64,000 bases of DNA from Acidipropionibacterium sp. (GCA_022647765.1 JALCLH010000012.1:57002-121001), one strand, 5' to 3'. Shown: positions 37,021-46,410, counted from the stretch's first letter. The notes: generated by a model from the letters alone, not told the origin. Translations and numbers: made by a program.

Positions 37021-37812
37021 TTAAGGCGTCGACAGCAACGGCAGCAGATCGTTGACCGAGTCGAGGACGATATTCGGCCGGTAGGGGAACCGGTCGATGT
37101 CCTCCCGCTGGGTGATCCCGGAGAGCACCAGGACGGTCAGCAGTCCGGCCTCGATGCCGGCGACCATGTCGGTGTCCATCCGGTCACCGATCATGGCGGT
37201 GGACTCGGAGTGGGCCTCGATCCGGTTGAGCGCGGAGCGGAACATCATCGGGTTGGGCTTGCCGACGATGTAGGGCTGGCGTCCACCGGTGGCGGTGGTG
37301 ATGAGGGCGGCGATCGAGCCGGTGGCCGGCAGGGGCCCCAGCGGCGAGGGCCCGGTGGCGTCGGGATTGGTGCAGATGAACCGCGCCCCCTCACCGATCA
37401 GCCGGATGGCCTTGGTGATGGCCTCGAAGGAGTAGTTGCGGGTCTCGCCCAGGACGACGTAGTCCGGATCGGTGTCGGTGAGGATGAAGCCCGCCTCGTG
37501 GAGGGCCGTGGTGAGTCCGGCCTCGCCGATCACGAAGAGCCGGGCGCCGGGATTCTGGTCGGCCAGGAACCGGGCGGTGGCCAGGGCCGATGTCCAGATG
37601 TTCTCCTCCGGGATGATGAGTCCGGAGGCCTCCAGACGAGCCGCCAGATCGCGCGGGGTGAAGATGGAGTTGTTGGTGAGGACGAGGAATCGCCGGGAGG
37701 TGTCGACCCAGCGTTGAATGAGGTCTCCGGCGCCGGGGACCTCATGATCCTCACGCACCAGGACGCCGTCCATGTCGGTGAGCCAGCACTCGATTTCTGC
37801 GGGTTCTCTCAT
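37021..37812 (-). CDS. HAD-IIA family phosphatase (NagD-like)
   Basis: A 263-residue class IIA haloacid-dehalogenase-fold phosphatase. Motif I is CWLTDMDGVLV, motif II VLTNNS, the lysine of motif III is in YIVGKPNPMMF, and motif IV is MIGDRMDTDMVAGIEAG. The cap domain lies between motifs II and III. Members dephosphorylate nucleotides or small sugar phosphates; the substrate here is unknown. ATG 37812 is used; GTG two codons upstream at 37818 is equally possible. It is a single gene, divergent from the luciferase-like gene. Confidence 0.9.
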   Translation of the reverse strand: MREPAEIECWLTDMDGVLVREDHEVPGAGDLIQRWVDTSRRFLVLTNNSIFTPRDLAARLEASGLIIPEENIWTSALATARFLADQNPGARLFVIGEAGLTTALHEAGFILTDTDPDYVVLGETRNYSFEAITKAIRLIGEGARFICTNPDATGPSPLGPLPATGSIAALITTATGGRQPYIVGKPNPMMFRSALNRIEAHSESTAMIGDRMDTDMVAGIEAGLLTVLVLSGITQREDIDRFPYRPNIVLDSVNDLLPLLSTP

Positions 37813-37948
37813 GCCCACAAGAGTATCGAGCGGCGACGGTCCCGAGGCTTCCGACGAAAGATCCGCGGGAAGAAATGTTCCCGCTCGCCGGTTCTACCCG
37901 GCGAGGTCACGGGCGGCCGACGGTCGCCATCGGCAGATGGAGGCGAGG

Positions 37949-38929
37949 ATGCGACTCGGCGTTCTGGAACAGCTACCCCTCTTCGAGGGCCATACGCCTC
38001 CGGAGGTCTTCGCGGACGCCGTGCGGCTGGCGCGGGGAGTCGAGGACGCCGGCTATCACCGCTTCTGGGTCGCCGAGCATCACAACACCGACCGCTTCCT
38101 GTCGACCGCGCCCGACCTGGTGATGACCCACCTGCTGGAGGCGACGTCGCGGATCCGGGTCGGCTCGGGCGGGGTGATGGCGATGCACTACGGCTCGCTG
38201 CAGCTGGCCGAGCGGTTCGCCACCATGACGACCATCTTCGGTGACCGGGTCGACATGGGCCTGGGGCGGGCCCCGGGCGGCGACATGCTGGCCTCCTATG
38301 CGCTGAACCAGGGGCGGGTGATCCATCCCGACTCGATCAACGCCCTCATCGACGAGACCCTGGGCATGATGCGCGGCGAGCTGCCGAAGGATCATCCCTA
38401 CCGGCCGCTGACGATCGGGCCCTCCCTGGCCACCCTGCCGCAGTTCTGGCTGCTGGGTTCCAGCGGGCAGTCGGCGGCATGGGCCGGCGAGCACGCCATG
38501 AACTACGCATATGCGCAGTTCTTCACCGGGCGTCAGAGCCCCTCGGTGATGGACCGGTACCGGGCTCATCTGCCGGCCGGCACGTCGGGTCAGACGCTGT
38601 CGGCGCTGTCGGTGAGCGCCGCCCCGACCGAGCGGCAGGCCCTCGAGCAGGCCCTGCCGGCGGCGAATCTCAAGGTCAGCCTGCAGCGGGGACTGCCGAT
38701 GCGGTTCCTCTCCGCCGAGCAGATGGACGCCGAGACCCGGGAGGATCTGGCGTCCTACATCCGCACCCACGGCGACGAGATGATCGCCGGCAGCTACGAC
38801 CAGGTGGCGGAGCGGATCGCGGCCTTCCAGCGCGGGCACGGCGTCGACGAGGTGATGCTGGTGAGCTATATCGCCGACGTCGACACCAAGATCGCCATGT
38901 ACCGGGAGCTGGCCTCCCGCCTCTCCTGA
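37949..38929 (+). CDS. Luciferase-like monooxygenase (LLM class flavin-dependent oxidoreductase)
   Basis: A 326-residue LLM protein of the alkanal-monooxygenase-like group. Typical parts are MRLGVLEQLPL, GYHRFWVAEHHNTDRFLSTA, IRVGSGGVMAMHYGSLQLAE, GRVDMGLGRAPGG-like DRVDMGLGRAPGGD and PQFWLLGSSGQSA. The family uses reduced flavin to oxidise varied substrates; none can be assigned. GGAGGCG lies just before the ATG at 37949. It forms a single-gene unit. Confidence 0.88.
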   Translation: MRLGVLEQLPLFEGHTPPEVFADAVRLARGVEDAGYHRFWVAEHHNTDRFLSTAPDLVMTHLLEATSRIRVGSGGVMAMHYGSLQLAERFATMTTIFGDRVDMGLGRAPGGDMLASYALNQGRVIHPDSINALIDETLGMMRGELPKDHPYRPLTIGPSLATLPQFWLLGSSGQSAAWAGEHAMNYAYAQFFTGRQSPSVMDRYRAHLPAGTSGQTLSALSVSAAPTERQALEQALPAANLKVSLQRGLPMRFLSAEQMDAETREDLASYIRTHGDEMIAGSYDQVAERIAAFQRGHGVDEVMLVSYIADVDTKIAMYRELASRLS

Positions 38930-39006
38930 CGCAACGACGCGACGAGTTCCGACCCCGCGACGCCTCCCGCATGCGGAGACAACCTGTGCATTTCCTCTGC
39001 CCCGGG

Positions 39007-39040
39007 TGCATAATCATCAACTGCTACGCATGATTTTGCA
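39007..39040. promoter_or_regulatory. Inverted repeat operator candidate (ArgR-like) before the amino-acid permease
   Basis: TGCATAATCAT at 39007-39017 and ATGATTTTGCA at 39030-39040 form an inverted repeat with 10 of 11 bases matching and centres 23 bases apart. AT-rich half-sites of this kind resemble ARG boxes. The repeat lies 30 bases upstream of the permease start, and the downstream pair handles arginine-like compounds. Confidence 0.4.
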
Positions 39041-39069
39041 TCTCCGGCGAGAGCCGGGAGAGGACCCCG

Positions 39070-40527
39070 ATGAGCACATCGACCGCACAGGAACTGTTCC
39101 GGCGCCGGCTTCCCGCCGGCGTCAGCCATGAGGGATGTCCCGACAGCATCGCCCAGACCGTCGAGACGCTCGACGAGTCGCACTCCCTCAAGCGCTCGAT
39201 GTCGACCCTCCAGCTCACCCTCATCGGAGTGGGCGGCACGGTCGGCACCGGAATCTTCTTCATCCTGTCCCAGGCGGTCCCGGAGGCCGGCCCGGCGGTG
39301 CTCATCTCCTTCGTGCTGGCCGCCGTCGTCGCCGGACTCACCGTGGTCTGCTACGCCGAGCTGGCCTCGACCATCCCGTCCTCGGGTTCCTCCTACTCCT
39401 TCACCTACGCCACCATGGGCGAGCTGGTGGCCTTCGTCGTCGGGGCCTGCCTCATCCTGGAGTACGGGGTGTCCGCCGCGGCGGTGGCGGTCGGATGGTC
39501 GGAGTACCTCAATCTCCTGCTCAACAACGTGTTCGGGTTCAGCTTCCCGGCGGCGCTGTCGGCGGCCCCGGACGCCGGCGGGATCGTGAATATGCCGGCC
39601 ATCATCCTGGTCGGGCTGTGCCTGCTCCTGCTGCTGCGCGGCGCCTCGGAGTCCGCCAAGGTCAACTCGATCATGGTGTTCATCAAGATGGGCGTGCTGG
39701 TGATCTTCTCGGCGATCGCCTTCACCGGTTTCCACGCCGACCACTTCGCGAACTTCGCGCCCTACGGCGCCCGCGGCGTCACCGTGGCCACCGGTTCGCT
39801 GTTCTTCTCCTATATCGGGCTGGACGCCGTCGCCACCGCCGGCGGAGAGGTCAAGAATCCGCGCCGGGCGGTCCCCCGGGCGCTCATCTTCGCCCTGCTC
39901 ATCGTCACCGGGATCTACCTGCTGGTGGCCATCGCGGCCCTGGGAGCCCAGCAGGCCGGAGCCTTCAGCAACCAGACCGCGAGCCTCGCCAGCATCGTCG
40001 AAGGAGTCGTCGGAGCCACCTGGCCCGGCACCATCCTGGCGATCGGCGCGGTCATCTCGATCTTCTCGGTGACCCTCATCTGCCTCTACGGCCAGACCCG
40101 CATCCTCTACTCGATGAGCCAGGACGGGCTGGTGCCCAAGGCGCTGTCCAAGGTCAACCCGAAGACCCGCGTCCCGGTGCTCAACACCTGGATCGTGTGC
40201 GCCGCGGTGGCGATCCTGGCGGGCTTCCTGCCGCTGGGGATCCTGGCCGATCTCACCAGCATCGGCACCCTGTCGGCCTTCGCCCTGGTCTCCCTGGGGG
40301 TCATCATCCTGCGCCGCACCGCGCCGGACCTGCCGCGAGGGTTCAAGGTGCCGGGCTATCCGGTGACCCCGATCCTGTCCATCGCCGCCTGCATCTACGT
40401 CGTCTCAGGCCTGCACGTCCTCACCCTGGAGGCCTTCGCGGTGTGGATCGCGGTGGCCCTGATCTTCTACTTCGCGTGGAGCCGGCGTCACTCCGAACTC
40501 GCCGTCCCGCCCGAGGATCTGAGCTAA
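39070..40527 (+). CDS. APC family amino-acid permease, cationic amino-acid transporter type
   Basis: A 485-residue permease with about 12-14 membrane helices. The N-terminus LKRSMSTLQLTLIGVGGTVGTGIFFI matches the substrate-binding GxGxGxG region of APC transporters. Other family parts are FVLAAVVAGLTVVCYAELAS, FSYIGLDAVATAGGEVKNPRRAVPRAL and YGQTRILYSMSQDGLVPKAL. The CAT-type profile suggests arginine or related cationic amino acids. The DDAH-like gene 72 bases downstream supports import of arginine derivatives. GGGAGAGGA precedes the ATG. Confidence 0.88.
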   Translation: MSTSTAQELFRRRLPAGVSHEGCPDSIAQTVETLDESHSLKRSMSTLQLTLIGVGGTVGTGIFFILSQAVPEAGPAVLISFVLAAVVAGLTVVCYAELASTIPSSGSSYSFTYATMGELVAFVVGACLILEYGVSAAAVAVGWSEYLNLLLNNVFGFSFPAALSAAPDAGGIVNMPAIILVGLCLLLLLRGASESAKVNSIMVFIKMGVLVIFSAIAFTGFHADHFANFAPYGARGVTVATGSLFFSYIGLDAVATAGGEVKNPRRAVPRALIFALLIVTGIYLLVAIAALGAQQAGAFSNQTASLASIVEGVVGATWPGTILAIGAVISIFSVTLICLYGQTRILYSMSQDGLVPKALSKVNPKTRVPVLNTWIVCAAVAILAGFLPLGILADLTSIGTLSAFALVSLGVIILRRTAPDLPRGFKVPGYPVTPILSIAACIYVVSGLHVLTLEAFAVWIAVALIFYFAWSRRHSELAVPPEDLS

Positions 40528-40599
40528 TAGGGGGCAGACGCCGTTGCGGCGTCTCTGAGAGCACAGCAAGCACACAGGCAACACACGCAAGGAGCACAT

Positions 40600-41373
40600 A
40601 TGTCGACAATCGCCCTCGTCCGCAAGCCCGGCCCGCGCCTCAACGAGGGGCTGGTCGACCACATCGAGCGAGTCCCGGTCGATCTTCCCGCTGGCCCTGG
40701 AGCAGTGGCAGGGCTATGTCGACGCCCTGCACGAGGCCGGCTGGACGACGCGCGAGGTGGCGCCGGCCGACGACTGCCCCGACGCCGTCTTCGTCGAGGA
40801 CTCAGGTGGTGATGTTCCGCAATGTCGCCGTGTCCACCCATCCGGGAGCGGCGTCGCGGCGCGGCGAGGTCGCCGGGACCCGGGCGGCGGTCGAGGAGCT
40901 GGGCTGCTCCCTCAACCGGATCAAGGATCCGGGGACGCTGGACGGCGGGGACATCCTCAAGGTCGGCGACACCGTCTACGCGGGTCAGGGCGGGCGCACC
41001 AATCCGGCCGGGATCGCTCAGCTGCGCGCGATCCTCACTCCGCTGGGAGCGAAGGTGGTGACCGGTGCCGGTGACCAAGGTGCTGCACCTCAAGACCGCC
41101 GTCACCGCGCTGCCGGACGGCACCGTGATCGGCTATCCGGACTTCGTCGACAACCCGGCGATCTTCGAGCGCTTCCTGCCGGTTCCCGAGGAGCACGGCA
41201 CCGCGGTGCTGTGCCTGTCGGGTTCGCACCTGCTGATGTCGGCCTCGGCGCCGCGCAGCGCCGAGCTGATCCGGGGGCTGGGCTACGACGTCACGACCGT
41301 GGAGATCACCGAGTTCGAGAAGCTCGAGGGCTGCGTCACCTGCCTGTCGGTGCGGCTGAGGTGCCTCGACTGA
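40600..41373 (+). pseudogene. Dimethylargininase (DDAH)-like amidinohydrolase, frameshifted
   Basis: A ~255-residue DDAH-family enzyme, which turns methylated arginines into citrulline and methylamines. It starts STIALVRKPGPRLNEGLVDH and contains DDCPDAVFVEDS, DPGTLDGGDILKVGDTVYAG, YPDFVDNPAIFERF and the catalytic Cys in EKLEGCVTCLSVRLR. The frame changes at 40687-40689 (surplus C), about 40800 (two bases missing in GAC.ACT) and about 41055 (near a GTGACCGGTGCCG repeat). Nothing of the protein is lost across these, so sequence error is likely. It is paired with the permease upstream. Confidence 0.78.
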
Positions 41374-41496
41374 CCATTCCCCGGCGGGCGCGAGGCGGCT
41401 ATCCTGGCTCGGGGCGGGGAGACCGCCGGCAGTCCTGGCGGACGGCCCGGATCCTCTGGCCCGTCCAGCCGAGCCCGGCACCAGACAGGAGAGCGC

Positions 41497-42526
41497 GTGA
41501 GGATCCAGGCCGAAGGTGGAGTTCCGTTGCGCCCGCAGGCGTCCCCTTCCCGATCGGCCGGGGGTGCGTTGTCGGCCGGCCAGTCCAAGCTGAACGACGA
41601 GCCGGGGCTGGGCAGGGCGCACGCCAAGGCGATCCTGTTCGGGGAGCACGCCGTGGTCTACGGGGCTCCGGCCGTCGCGATTCCGCTGCACGCGCTCACC
41701 GCGATCGCAGAGGTGCGACGCCGTCCGGCGGGCACCCGGATTCACAGCGCCCTGTTCCACGGTGACGCCGACGACGCGCCGGCCCGGATCCAGCCCCTTC
41801 TGGAGGCCATCTACTCGGCCCAGCGGCACACCGGAACGGCCGGCACCCGCGTCGACCTGCGACTGGACAGCACCGTCCCCTATGAGCGCGGGCTGGGGTC
41901 CAGCGCCGTGGTCGGGGTGGCGGTGGCTCGCGCCGTGGCTGCCCTGGCGGGCGCCGAGATGGCCGATGACGAGGTCTTCGAGGTGGCCATGGACTGCGAG
42001 CGGATCGCCCACGGCAAGTCCAGCGGGCTGGACCCGCGCACCTGTCATCTCCGAGGTCCCGATCCGCTTCCACGGCGGCAGGGTCGCGCCGATCAGCGTC
42101 GGCGCGCCGCTGGTCTTCGTGCTGGCCGACTCCGGCCATGCCGGTTCCACGGCCACCGCCGTCGGGGCGGTGAAGGCGAGTCTGGAGGCCGATCCGGCCC
42201 GGATCACCGGGATCATCGACCGGCTGGGAGAGATCGCCGAGGCCTCCCTCGAGCAGTTGTCCGCCGGCGACGGCGAGACCCTGGGCTGCCAGATGTCCGA
42301 GGCGCACGGTCACCTGGCCGAGCTCGGGGTCAGCGATGTCGCCCTGGAGCGGCTGATCGACGCCGCCTCGGCGGCCGGGGCTCTCGGCGCCAAGCTCACC
42401 GGGGGCGGGCGCGGCGGCTGCGTGATCGCCCTGGCCCGCGACGACGAGCACGGGGCGCATCTGGAACATGCCCTGCGATCGGCCGGGGCGGCGCGCACCT
42501 GGCGCACCACGGTCGGGGCCGCATGA
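41497..42526 (+). pseudogene. mvk: Mevalonate kinase, frameshifted
   Basis: A ~342-residue GHMP kinase that phosphorylates mevalonate. Motif 1 is AHAKAILFGEHAVVYGAPAVAIPL, motif 2 VPYERGLGSSAVVGVAVARA, then SSGLDP, and motif 3 is GAKLTGGGRGGCVIAL. A surplus T at about 42043 shifts the frame between GLDPRT and VISEVPIRFHGG. The start is GTG 41497, with an N-terminal extension of ~40 residues before the kinase domain. Its stop overlaps the next start (ATGA). It is the first gene of mvk-mvaD-mvaK2-fni; no HMG-CoA synthase or reductase is in the window. Confidence 0.85.
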
Positions 42527-43566
42527 GCCCAGCCGATGCTCCCCTGGGCGCAGCCACCGCCCGCGCCTTCCCGAATATCGCCCTGGTGAAGTACTGGGGC
42601 AAGCGCGACGAGGAGCTGATCCTGCCCGCCGCCGGATCGCTCTCGCTGACCCTGGACGCCCTGCCCACCACGACGACGGTGGAGGTCGGCGCGGGGTCCG
42701 GCCAGGACGTCCTCATTCTCAACGGAGAGCCGGCGTCGGCGTCGGCCACCGCTCGCACCAGCCGATTCCTGGACGTGGTCCGAGATCTGGCCGGGGACCG
42801 TCGCGCGGCGGTCGTCACCTCCCGCAACGCTGCCCCGACCGGGGCCGGGATGGCCTCCTCGGCGTCCGGTTTCGCGGCCCTGGCACTGGCCGCGGCGACT
42901 GCCTACGGACTGGACCTCGACCGGCCGGCGCTGAGCCGGCTGGCCCGGCGCGGATCGGGATCGGCCTGCCGCTCGGTGGTCCCGGGGCTGGCGATCTGGC
43001 ACGCCGGCGACGATCTCGGCTCCTTCGCCGAACCGGTGCCCGGCCCCGATCTGCGGCTGGTGCCGGTGATCGTCTCGCGGCGTCCCAAGGCGGTCTCCAG
43101 CCGCCGGGCGATGCGGCGCAGCCGCGACACCTCCCCCTTCTATCCCCGCCTGGGTGAGCTCCACCGAGCAGACCCTGGATCGGATGCGCGACGCCCTGGC
43201 CGCCGGGGACGTCCAGCGGGTGGGCGAACTCACCGAGTCCCATGCGCTGCGAATGCACGCGGTGATCGCCTCCTGTACACCGCCTGTGCGATATCTGTCG
43301 CCGGCGAGCCTGGAGGTCTTCGACGCCGTGCAGCGGCTTCGCGACGACGGTGTCGCCGCCTGGGCGACCGCCGATGCCGGGCCGAATGTGTGCGTCCTCA
43401 CCACTCCCGGCGACGCCGAGGCGGTGGCCGGGGCCATGAGGGGTCTGGGCCTGGCCGAGCCGGGCCTGTTCGATCAGGGCTCTGCAAGGAGGCCGTGCGG
43501 ATCATGGGTCCCGGCCCCGGCGTCCAGCTCGTTTCCGGCACCTCTGGAACGCGAGACGAGCGATGA
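42523..43566 (+). pseudogene. mvaD: Diphosphomevalonate decarboxylase, frameshifted
   Basis: A ~345-residue decarboxylase that makes isopentenyl diphosphate. It has AFPNIALVKYWGKRDEELILPAAGSLSLTLD, the ATP loop APTGAGMASSASGFAALA, and the C-terminal DAGPNVCVLT and MGPGPGVQLV. The ATG overlaps the mvk stop. The frame changes at about 43145 (surplus C; restores SPFYPAWVSSTEQTLDRM) and again near 43483 (joins AEPGLFDQ to LCKEAVRIMGPGPG). With both corrected, the stop at 43564-43566 overlaps the next start as ATGA, as at every other junction of this operon. This makes sequence error likely. Confidence 0.85.
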
Positions 43567-44654
43567 TCGAGACCCGAGCCCCCGGCAAGCTCTACATCGC
43601 CGGCGAGTACGCCGTGGTGGAGCCCGGCCATCCGGCGGTGCTGGTGGCCGTCGACCGGTGCATCACCGTCCGGCTCACCGAGGGCGCCGAGATGGGACGG
43701 GTGCACTCCACCCGGTACGGGCACGGCCCGGTCACCTGGGTGCGGGACGCCGACGGCCGGATCGTCGTCGATCGCAACCCTTACGACTATGTCACCGCCA
43801 CCATCGCGGTGATGGAGCAGTTGCGCGCCGAGCGCGGTCTGGAGCCGCGATACTTCGACCTGCACATCGACTCCGAACTGGACGACGAGGACGGCCGCAA
43901 GTTCGGTCTGGGCTCCTCGGCGGCGGTGACGGTGGCCGTGGTGGCGGCTCTCGACGAGTTCTACCGGATGGCGCTGAGCCTGACCGAGCGATTCCGGATC
44001 GGGCTGCTGGCCACCGTCGAGGTGGCGCCGCGGGCCTCGGGCGGGGACGTCGCCGCGAGCACCTTCGGCGGTTTCGTCCACTACACCTCGCCCGACCGCG
44101 ACGAACTGGCGCGACTGTCGGCGTCCTGCAGCGTCGAGCAGATCCTGCGATCGGACGTGTGGGACGACTGCCGCATCGAACAGCTCGGGCCGTTGCGCGG
44201 ACTGCAACTGCTGGTGGGGTGGACCGGGTCGCCGGCGTCGACCGAGCGGCTGGTGGAGCGGGTGCACATGAGCCAGGCCGACGCCGACTCCCACTACGAG
44301 GACTTCCTGACGCGCGCCCGGACCGGCGTCGAGGAGCTGGTGGCGTCCTGGGGTCGCGAGCCGGCGGCGGTGCTGCGGGTGATCGGCTCCTTCCGCACCC
44401 TGCTGCAGGGTCTGGGGAGACTGCGCGGAACCAGGATCGAGACCGATCAGCTGCGGGCGCTGTGCGATCTGGCCGAGGCGTCGGGGGCGGCCGCCAAGCC
44501 CTCGGGGGCCGGCGGCGGGGACTGCGGGATCGCGCTGATGCCCGACGGCGGGGACGCCGCTGCGCTGCGGGCCGCCTGGTGGTCGGAGGGTATTCTGCCG
44601 CTGGATCTGAGCCCCTATCCGGCTCAGGCCGACACCCGGGAGGTGACGCGATGA
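43563..44654 (+). CDS. mvaK2: Phosphomevalonate kinase
   Basis: A 363-residue GHMP kinase that phosphorylates phosphomevalonate. The N-terminus is the standard APGKLYIAGEYAVVEPGHPAVLVAVDRCI, the ATP loop is KFGLGSSAAVTVAVVAAL, and the C-terminal glycine-rich motif is KPSGAGGGDCGIAL. The region RASGGDVAASTFGGFVHY is characteristic of this kinase. It is intact in one frame, with ATGA overlaps at both ends of the gene. Confidence 0.93.
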   Translation: MIETRAPGKLYIAGEYAVVEPGHPAVLVAVDRCITVRLTEGAEMGRVHSTRYGHGPVTWVRDADGRIVVDRNPYDYVTATIAVMEQLRAERGLEPRYFDLHIDSELDDEDGRKFGLGSSAAVTVAVVAALDEFYRMALSLTERFRIGLLATVEVAPRASGGDVAASTFGGFVHYTSPDRDELARLSASCSVEQILRSDVWDDCRIEQLGPLRGLQLLVGWTGSPASTERLVERVHMSQADADSHYEDFLTRARTGVEELVASWGREPAAVLRVIGSFRTLLQGLGRLRGTRIETDQLRALCDLAEASGAAAKPSGAGGGDCGIALMPDGGDAAALRAAWWSEGILPLDLSPYPAQADTREVTR

Positions 44655-45802
44655 GCGCCGTGCCCAGTCAGTCCGGCTGGGATCGTGACGCCGCCCGGCG
44701 GCACGATCGCAAGGAGGATCACGTCCGGCTGGCGGTGGTGCAGTGGTCCGGGTCGCGGTCCCGGCGGGGCGGCGGGCATCCCGGTGACACGGACTCCCGG
44801 AGCAATGAGTTCGACGAGCTGGAGTTCCTGCATCACGCGCTCGGGGCGGTGCCGCTGGAGCAGGTCGATCTGGGCGTCGAGCTGGCCGGGCGCCGGCTGG
44901 ATTCGCCGTTCTACATCAACGGGATGACCGGGGGCACCGAGCACACCGGGCACATCAACCAGCAGTTGGCGATCGCCGCCTGCGAGACGGGCCTGGCGAT
45001 GGGCTGCGGGTCGGCGTCGATCGCGCTGGACGATCCGTCCTCGGCCGACGGATTCCGGGTGATCCGCCGGGAGAATCCCGATGGCCTGGTGATGGCGAAT
45101 ATCGGGGTCGGCCGGTCGGCCGCCGATGCGGTGCGGGCCGTGGAGCTGCTGGAGGCCGACGTGCTCCAGGTGCATGTCAACGCCGTCCAGGAGACGGTGA
45201 TGCCGGAGGGTGCGCCGGACTTCGCGGACTGGCTGGGCGGGATCGAGCGGATCGTGGCCGCCGTGGAGGTGCCGGTGCTGGTCAAGGAGGTGGGCTTCGG
45301 GCTCAGCTCCCGGACGCTGCGCCAGCTGGCCGGGATCGGGGTGCGCTACGCCGATGTGTCGGGACGCGGGGGCACCGACTTCCTGCGGATCGAGAACGAC
45401 CGCCGGCCCGAAGCCGACTACGGGTATCTCACCGGTTTCGGGCAGTCGGCGCCGGCCTGCCTGCTGGACGCCGGGCAGCTGGGGCCCGACGAGCGTCCGG
45501 AGCTGCTGGCCTCCGGCGGGGTGCGCAATCCGCTGGATATACTCAAGTGCCTGGCCTTGGGGGCCGGTTCGGTGGGGGTGGCCGGGGCGTTCCTGGACGC
45601 CGTGGTGGACGGCGGCGCCGAGTCACTGATCGACCTCATCCGCACCTGGCAGTCCCACACCCGCGAGCTCAGCGCCCTGCTGGGAGCGCGCGACGTCGCC
45701 AGGCTGCGGCGCACCGACATCCTGGTGCGGGGGCGTCTGGAGGAGTACTGCCGGCTGCGAGGGATCGACGCTGGCTCCTATTCGCGGCGCAGCGAGAGCT
45801 GA
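44651..45802 (+). CDS. fni: Isopentenyl-diphosphate delta-isomerase, type 2 (FMN-dependent)
   Basis: A 383-residue type 2 isomerase that interconverts isopentenyl and dimethylallyl diphosphate. It has RKEDHVRLA near residue 20, SPFYINGMTGGTEHTGHINQQLA, HVNAVQETVMPEG, VLVKEVGFGLS, DVSGRGGTDFLRIEN (FMN phosphate site) and LLASGGVRNPLDILKCLALGA. It completes the lower mevalonate pathway encoded by the three genes before it, and its ATG overlaps the mvaK2 stop. A ~15-residue Arg/Gly-rich insertion (SGSRSRRGGGHPGD) follows the first motif. Confidence 0.93.
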   Translation: MSAVPSQSGWDRDAARRHDRKEDHVRLAVVQWSGSRSRRGGGHPGDTDSRSNEFDELEFLHHALGAVPLEQVDLGVELAGRRLDSPFYINGMTGGTEHTGHINQQLAIAACETGLAMGCGSASIALDDPSSADGFRVIRRENPDGLVMANIGVGRSAADAVRAVELLEADVLQVHVNAVQETVMPEGAPDFADWLGGIERIVAAVEVPVLVKEVGFGLSSRTLRQLAGIGVRYADVSGRGGTDFLRIENDRRPEADYGYLTGFGQSAPACLLDAGQLGPDERPELLASGGVRNPLDILKCLALGAGSVGVAGAFLDAVVDGGAESLIDLIRTWQSHTRELSALLGARDVARLRRTDILVRGRLEEYCRLRGIDAGSYSRRSES

Positions 45803-45857
45803 GGCTTCCGGGCTTCCGCCGGCGAGTATCGGCCCTCACGCCGACTTGTATCACCCC

Positions 45858-45929
45858 CCACGACGCGCCCCCTCGTCCACCAGGCGCCTTCTCCAGCTGG
45901 CGGCTCGTCGACAAAGGGGCGCTTCGTGG
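45858..45929. repeat. Palindromic repeat, family B copy 1
   Basis: A 72-bp unit that starts CCACGACGCGCCCCCTCGTC and ends GGGGCGCTTCGTGG, an imperfect inverted repeat. It aligns end to end with the 72-bp unit at 46863-46934. It lies between fni and the convergent VOC gene. Confidence 0.7.
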
Positions 45930-45971
45930 TCGGCGCTGAAGTCTGCGCCGGTCAGGCCTTTTGAGGCTGCG

Positions 45972-46340
45972 TCAGGCTTTGTCGTGCACCGTGACGGCAT
46001 ACCCGTCCGGATCGGCAAAGGTAAGCGTGAGGCCGAACGGACCGGGCTCGGGCGCCCGCAGGACGGGAGTGCCCGCCGCGATCAGGGAGTCGTGCAGCCC
46101 GGCGACGTCGTCGCAGAACAACCACAGTGCCACCCCCAGTCCGGGATGCGAGGTCTGGTCGAGGTCGACCCCGGGAAGCGGCTCGCGTACCGCGAACGGG
46201 ATGGGCGAGGTGGCGAAGACGACGGCCCCGGGAGGCCCGGCCGGCGCTCGATGGAGTCCGAGCTGCGTCTCGTAGAAGCGTGCCGATCGATCGAGATCGC
46301 GCACCTGAAGTGCGATGAAGTCGGGTCCGGTGACTGTCAT
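45972..46340 (-). CDS. VOC (glyoxalase/bleomycin-resistance) family protein
   Basis: A 122-residue protein of the vicinal-oxygen-chelate fold. It reads DFIALQVRDLDRSARFYETQLGL, then a central strand VALWLFCDDVAGLHDSLIAAG and ends GLTLTFADPDGYAVTVHDKA. The ATG at 46340 (behind AAGGAAAC) is preferred to a longer frame reaching 46418, because the added residues would cover the operator. It is divergent from a MarR gene with two operator palindromes between them, so it is probably induced by a small molecule sensed by that regulator. Confidence 0.85.
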   Translation of the reverse strand: MTVTGPDFIALQVRDLDRSARFYETQLGLHRAPAGPPGAVVFATSPIPFAVREPLPGVDLDQTSHPGLGVALWLFCDDVAGLHDSLIAAGTPVLRAPEPGPFGLTLTFADPDGYAVTVHDKA

Positions 46341-46366
46341 GAGTAGTTTCCTTCCGAAGATGTGCA

Positions 46367-46410
46367 TGTCAGGACACTGACACAAAAGACAGTATGTCAG
46401 AATACTGACA
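46367..46410. promoter_or_regulatory. Two perfect MarR-type operator palindromes
   Basis: TGTCAG-GACA-CTGACA at 46367-46382 and TGTCAG-AATA-CTGACA at 46395-46410 are identical in their 6-bp arms, with centres 28 bases apart. The second ends at the first base of the marR start codon. They fill the gap between the divergent VOC and MarR genes, so both genes are probably repressed from here. Confidence 0.8.

Noticed and set aside
39135..41765. An 876-codon plus-strand open frame spanning permease and DDAH
   Set aside because: Most of it is a shadow of the permease; only its middle part is real DDAH sequence, reached through frameshifts.
41497..43566. A single fused mevalonate kinase-decarboxylase protein
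   Set aside because: One frame does run through both genes, but only because of the frameshift in mvk; the ATGA overlap and intact N-terminus of mvaD show two separate genes.
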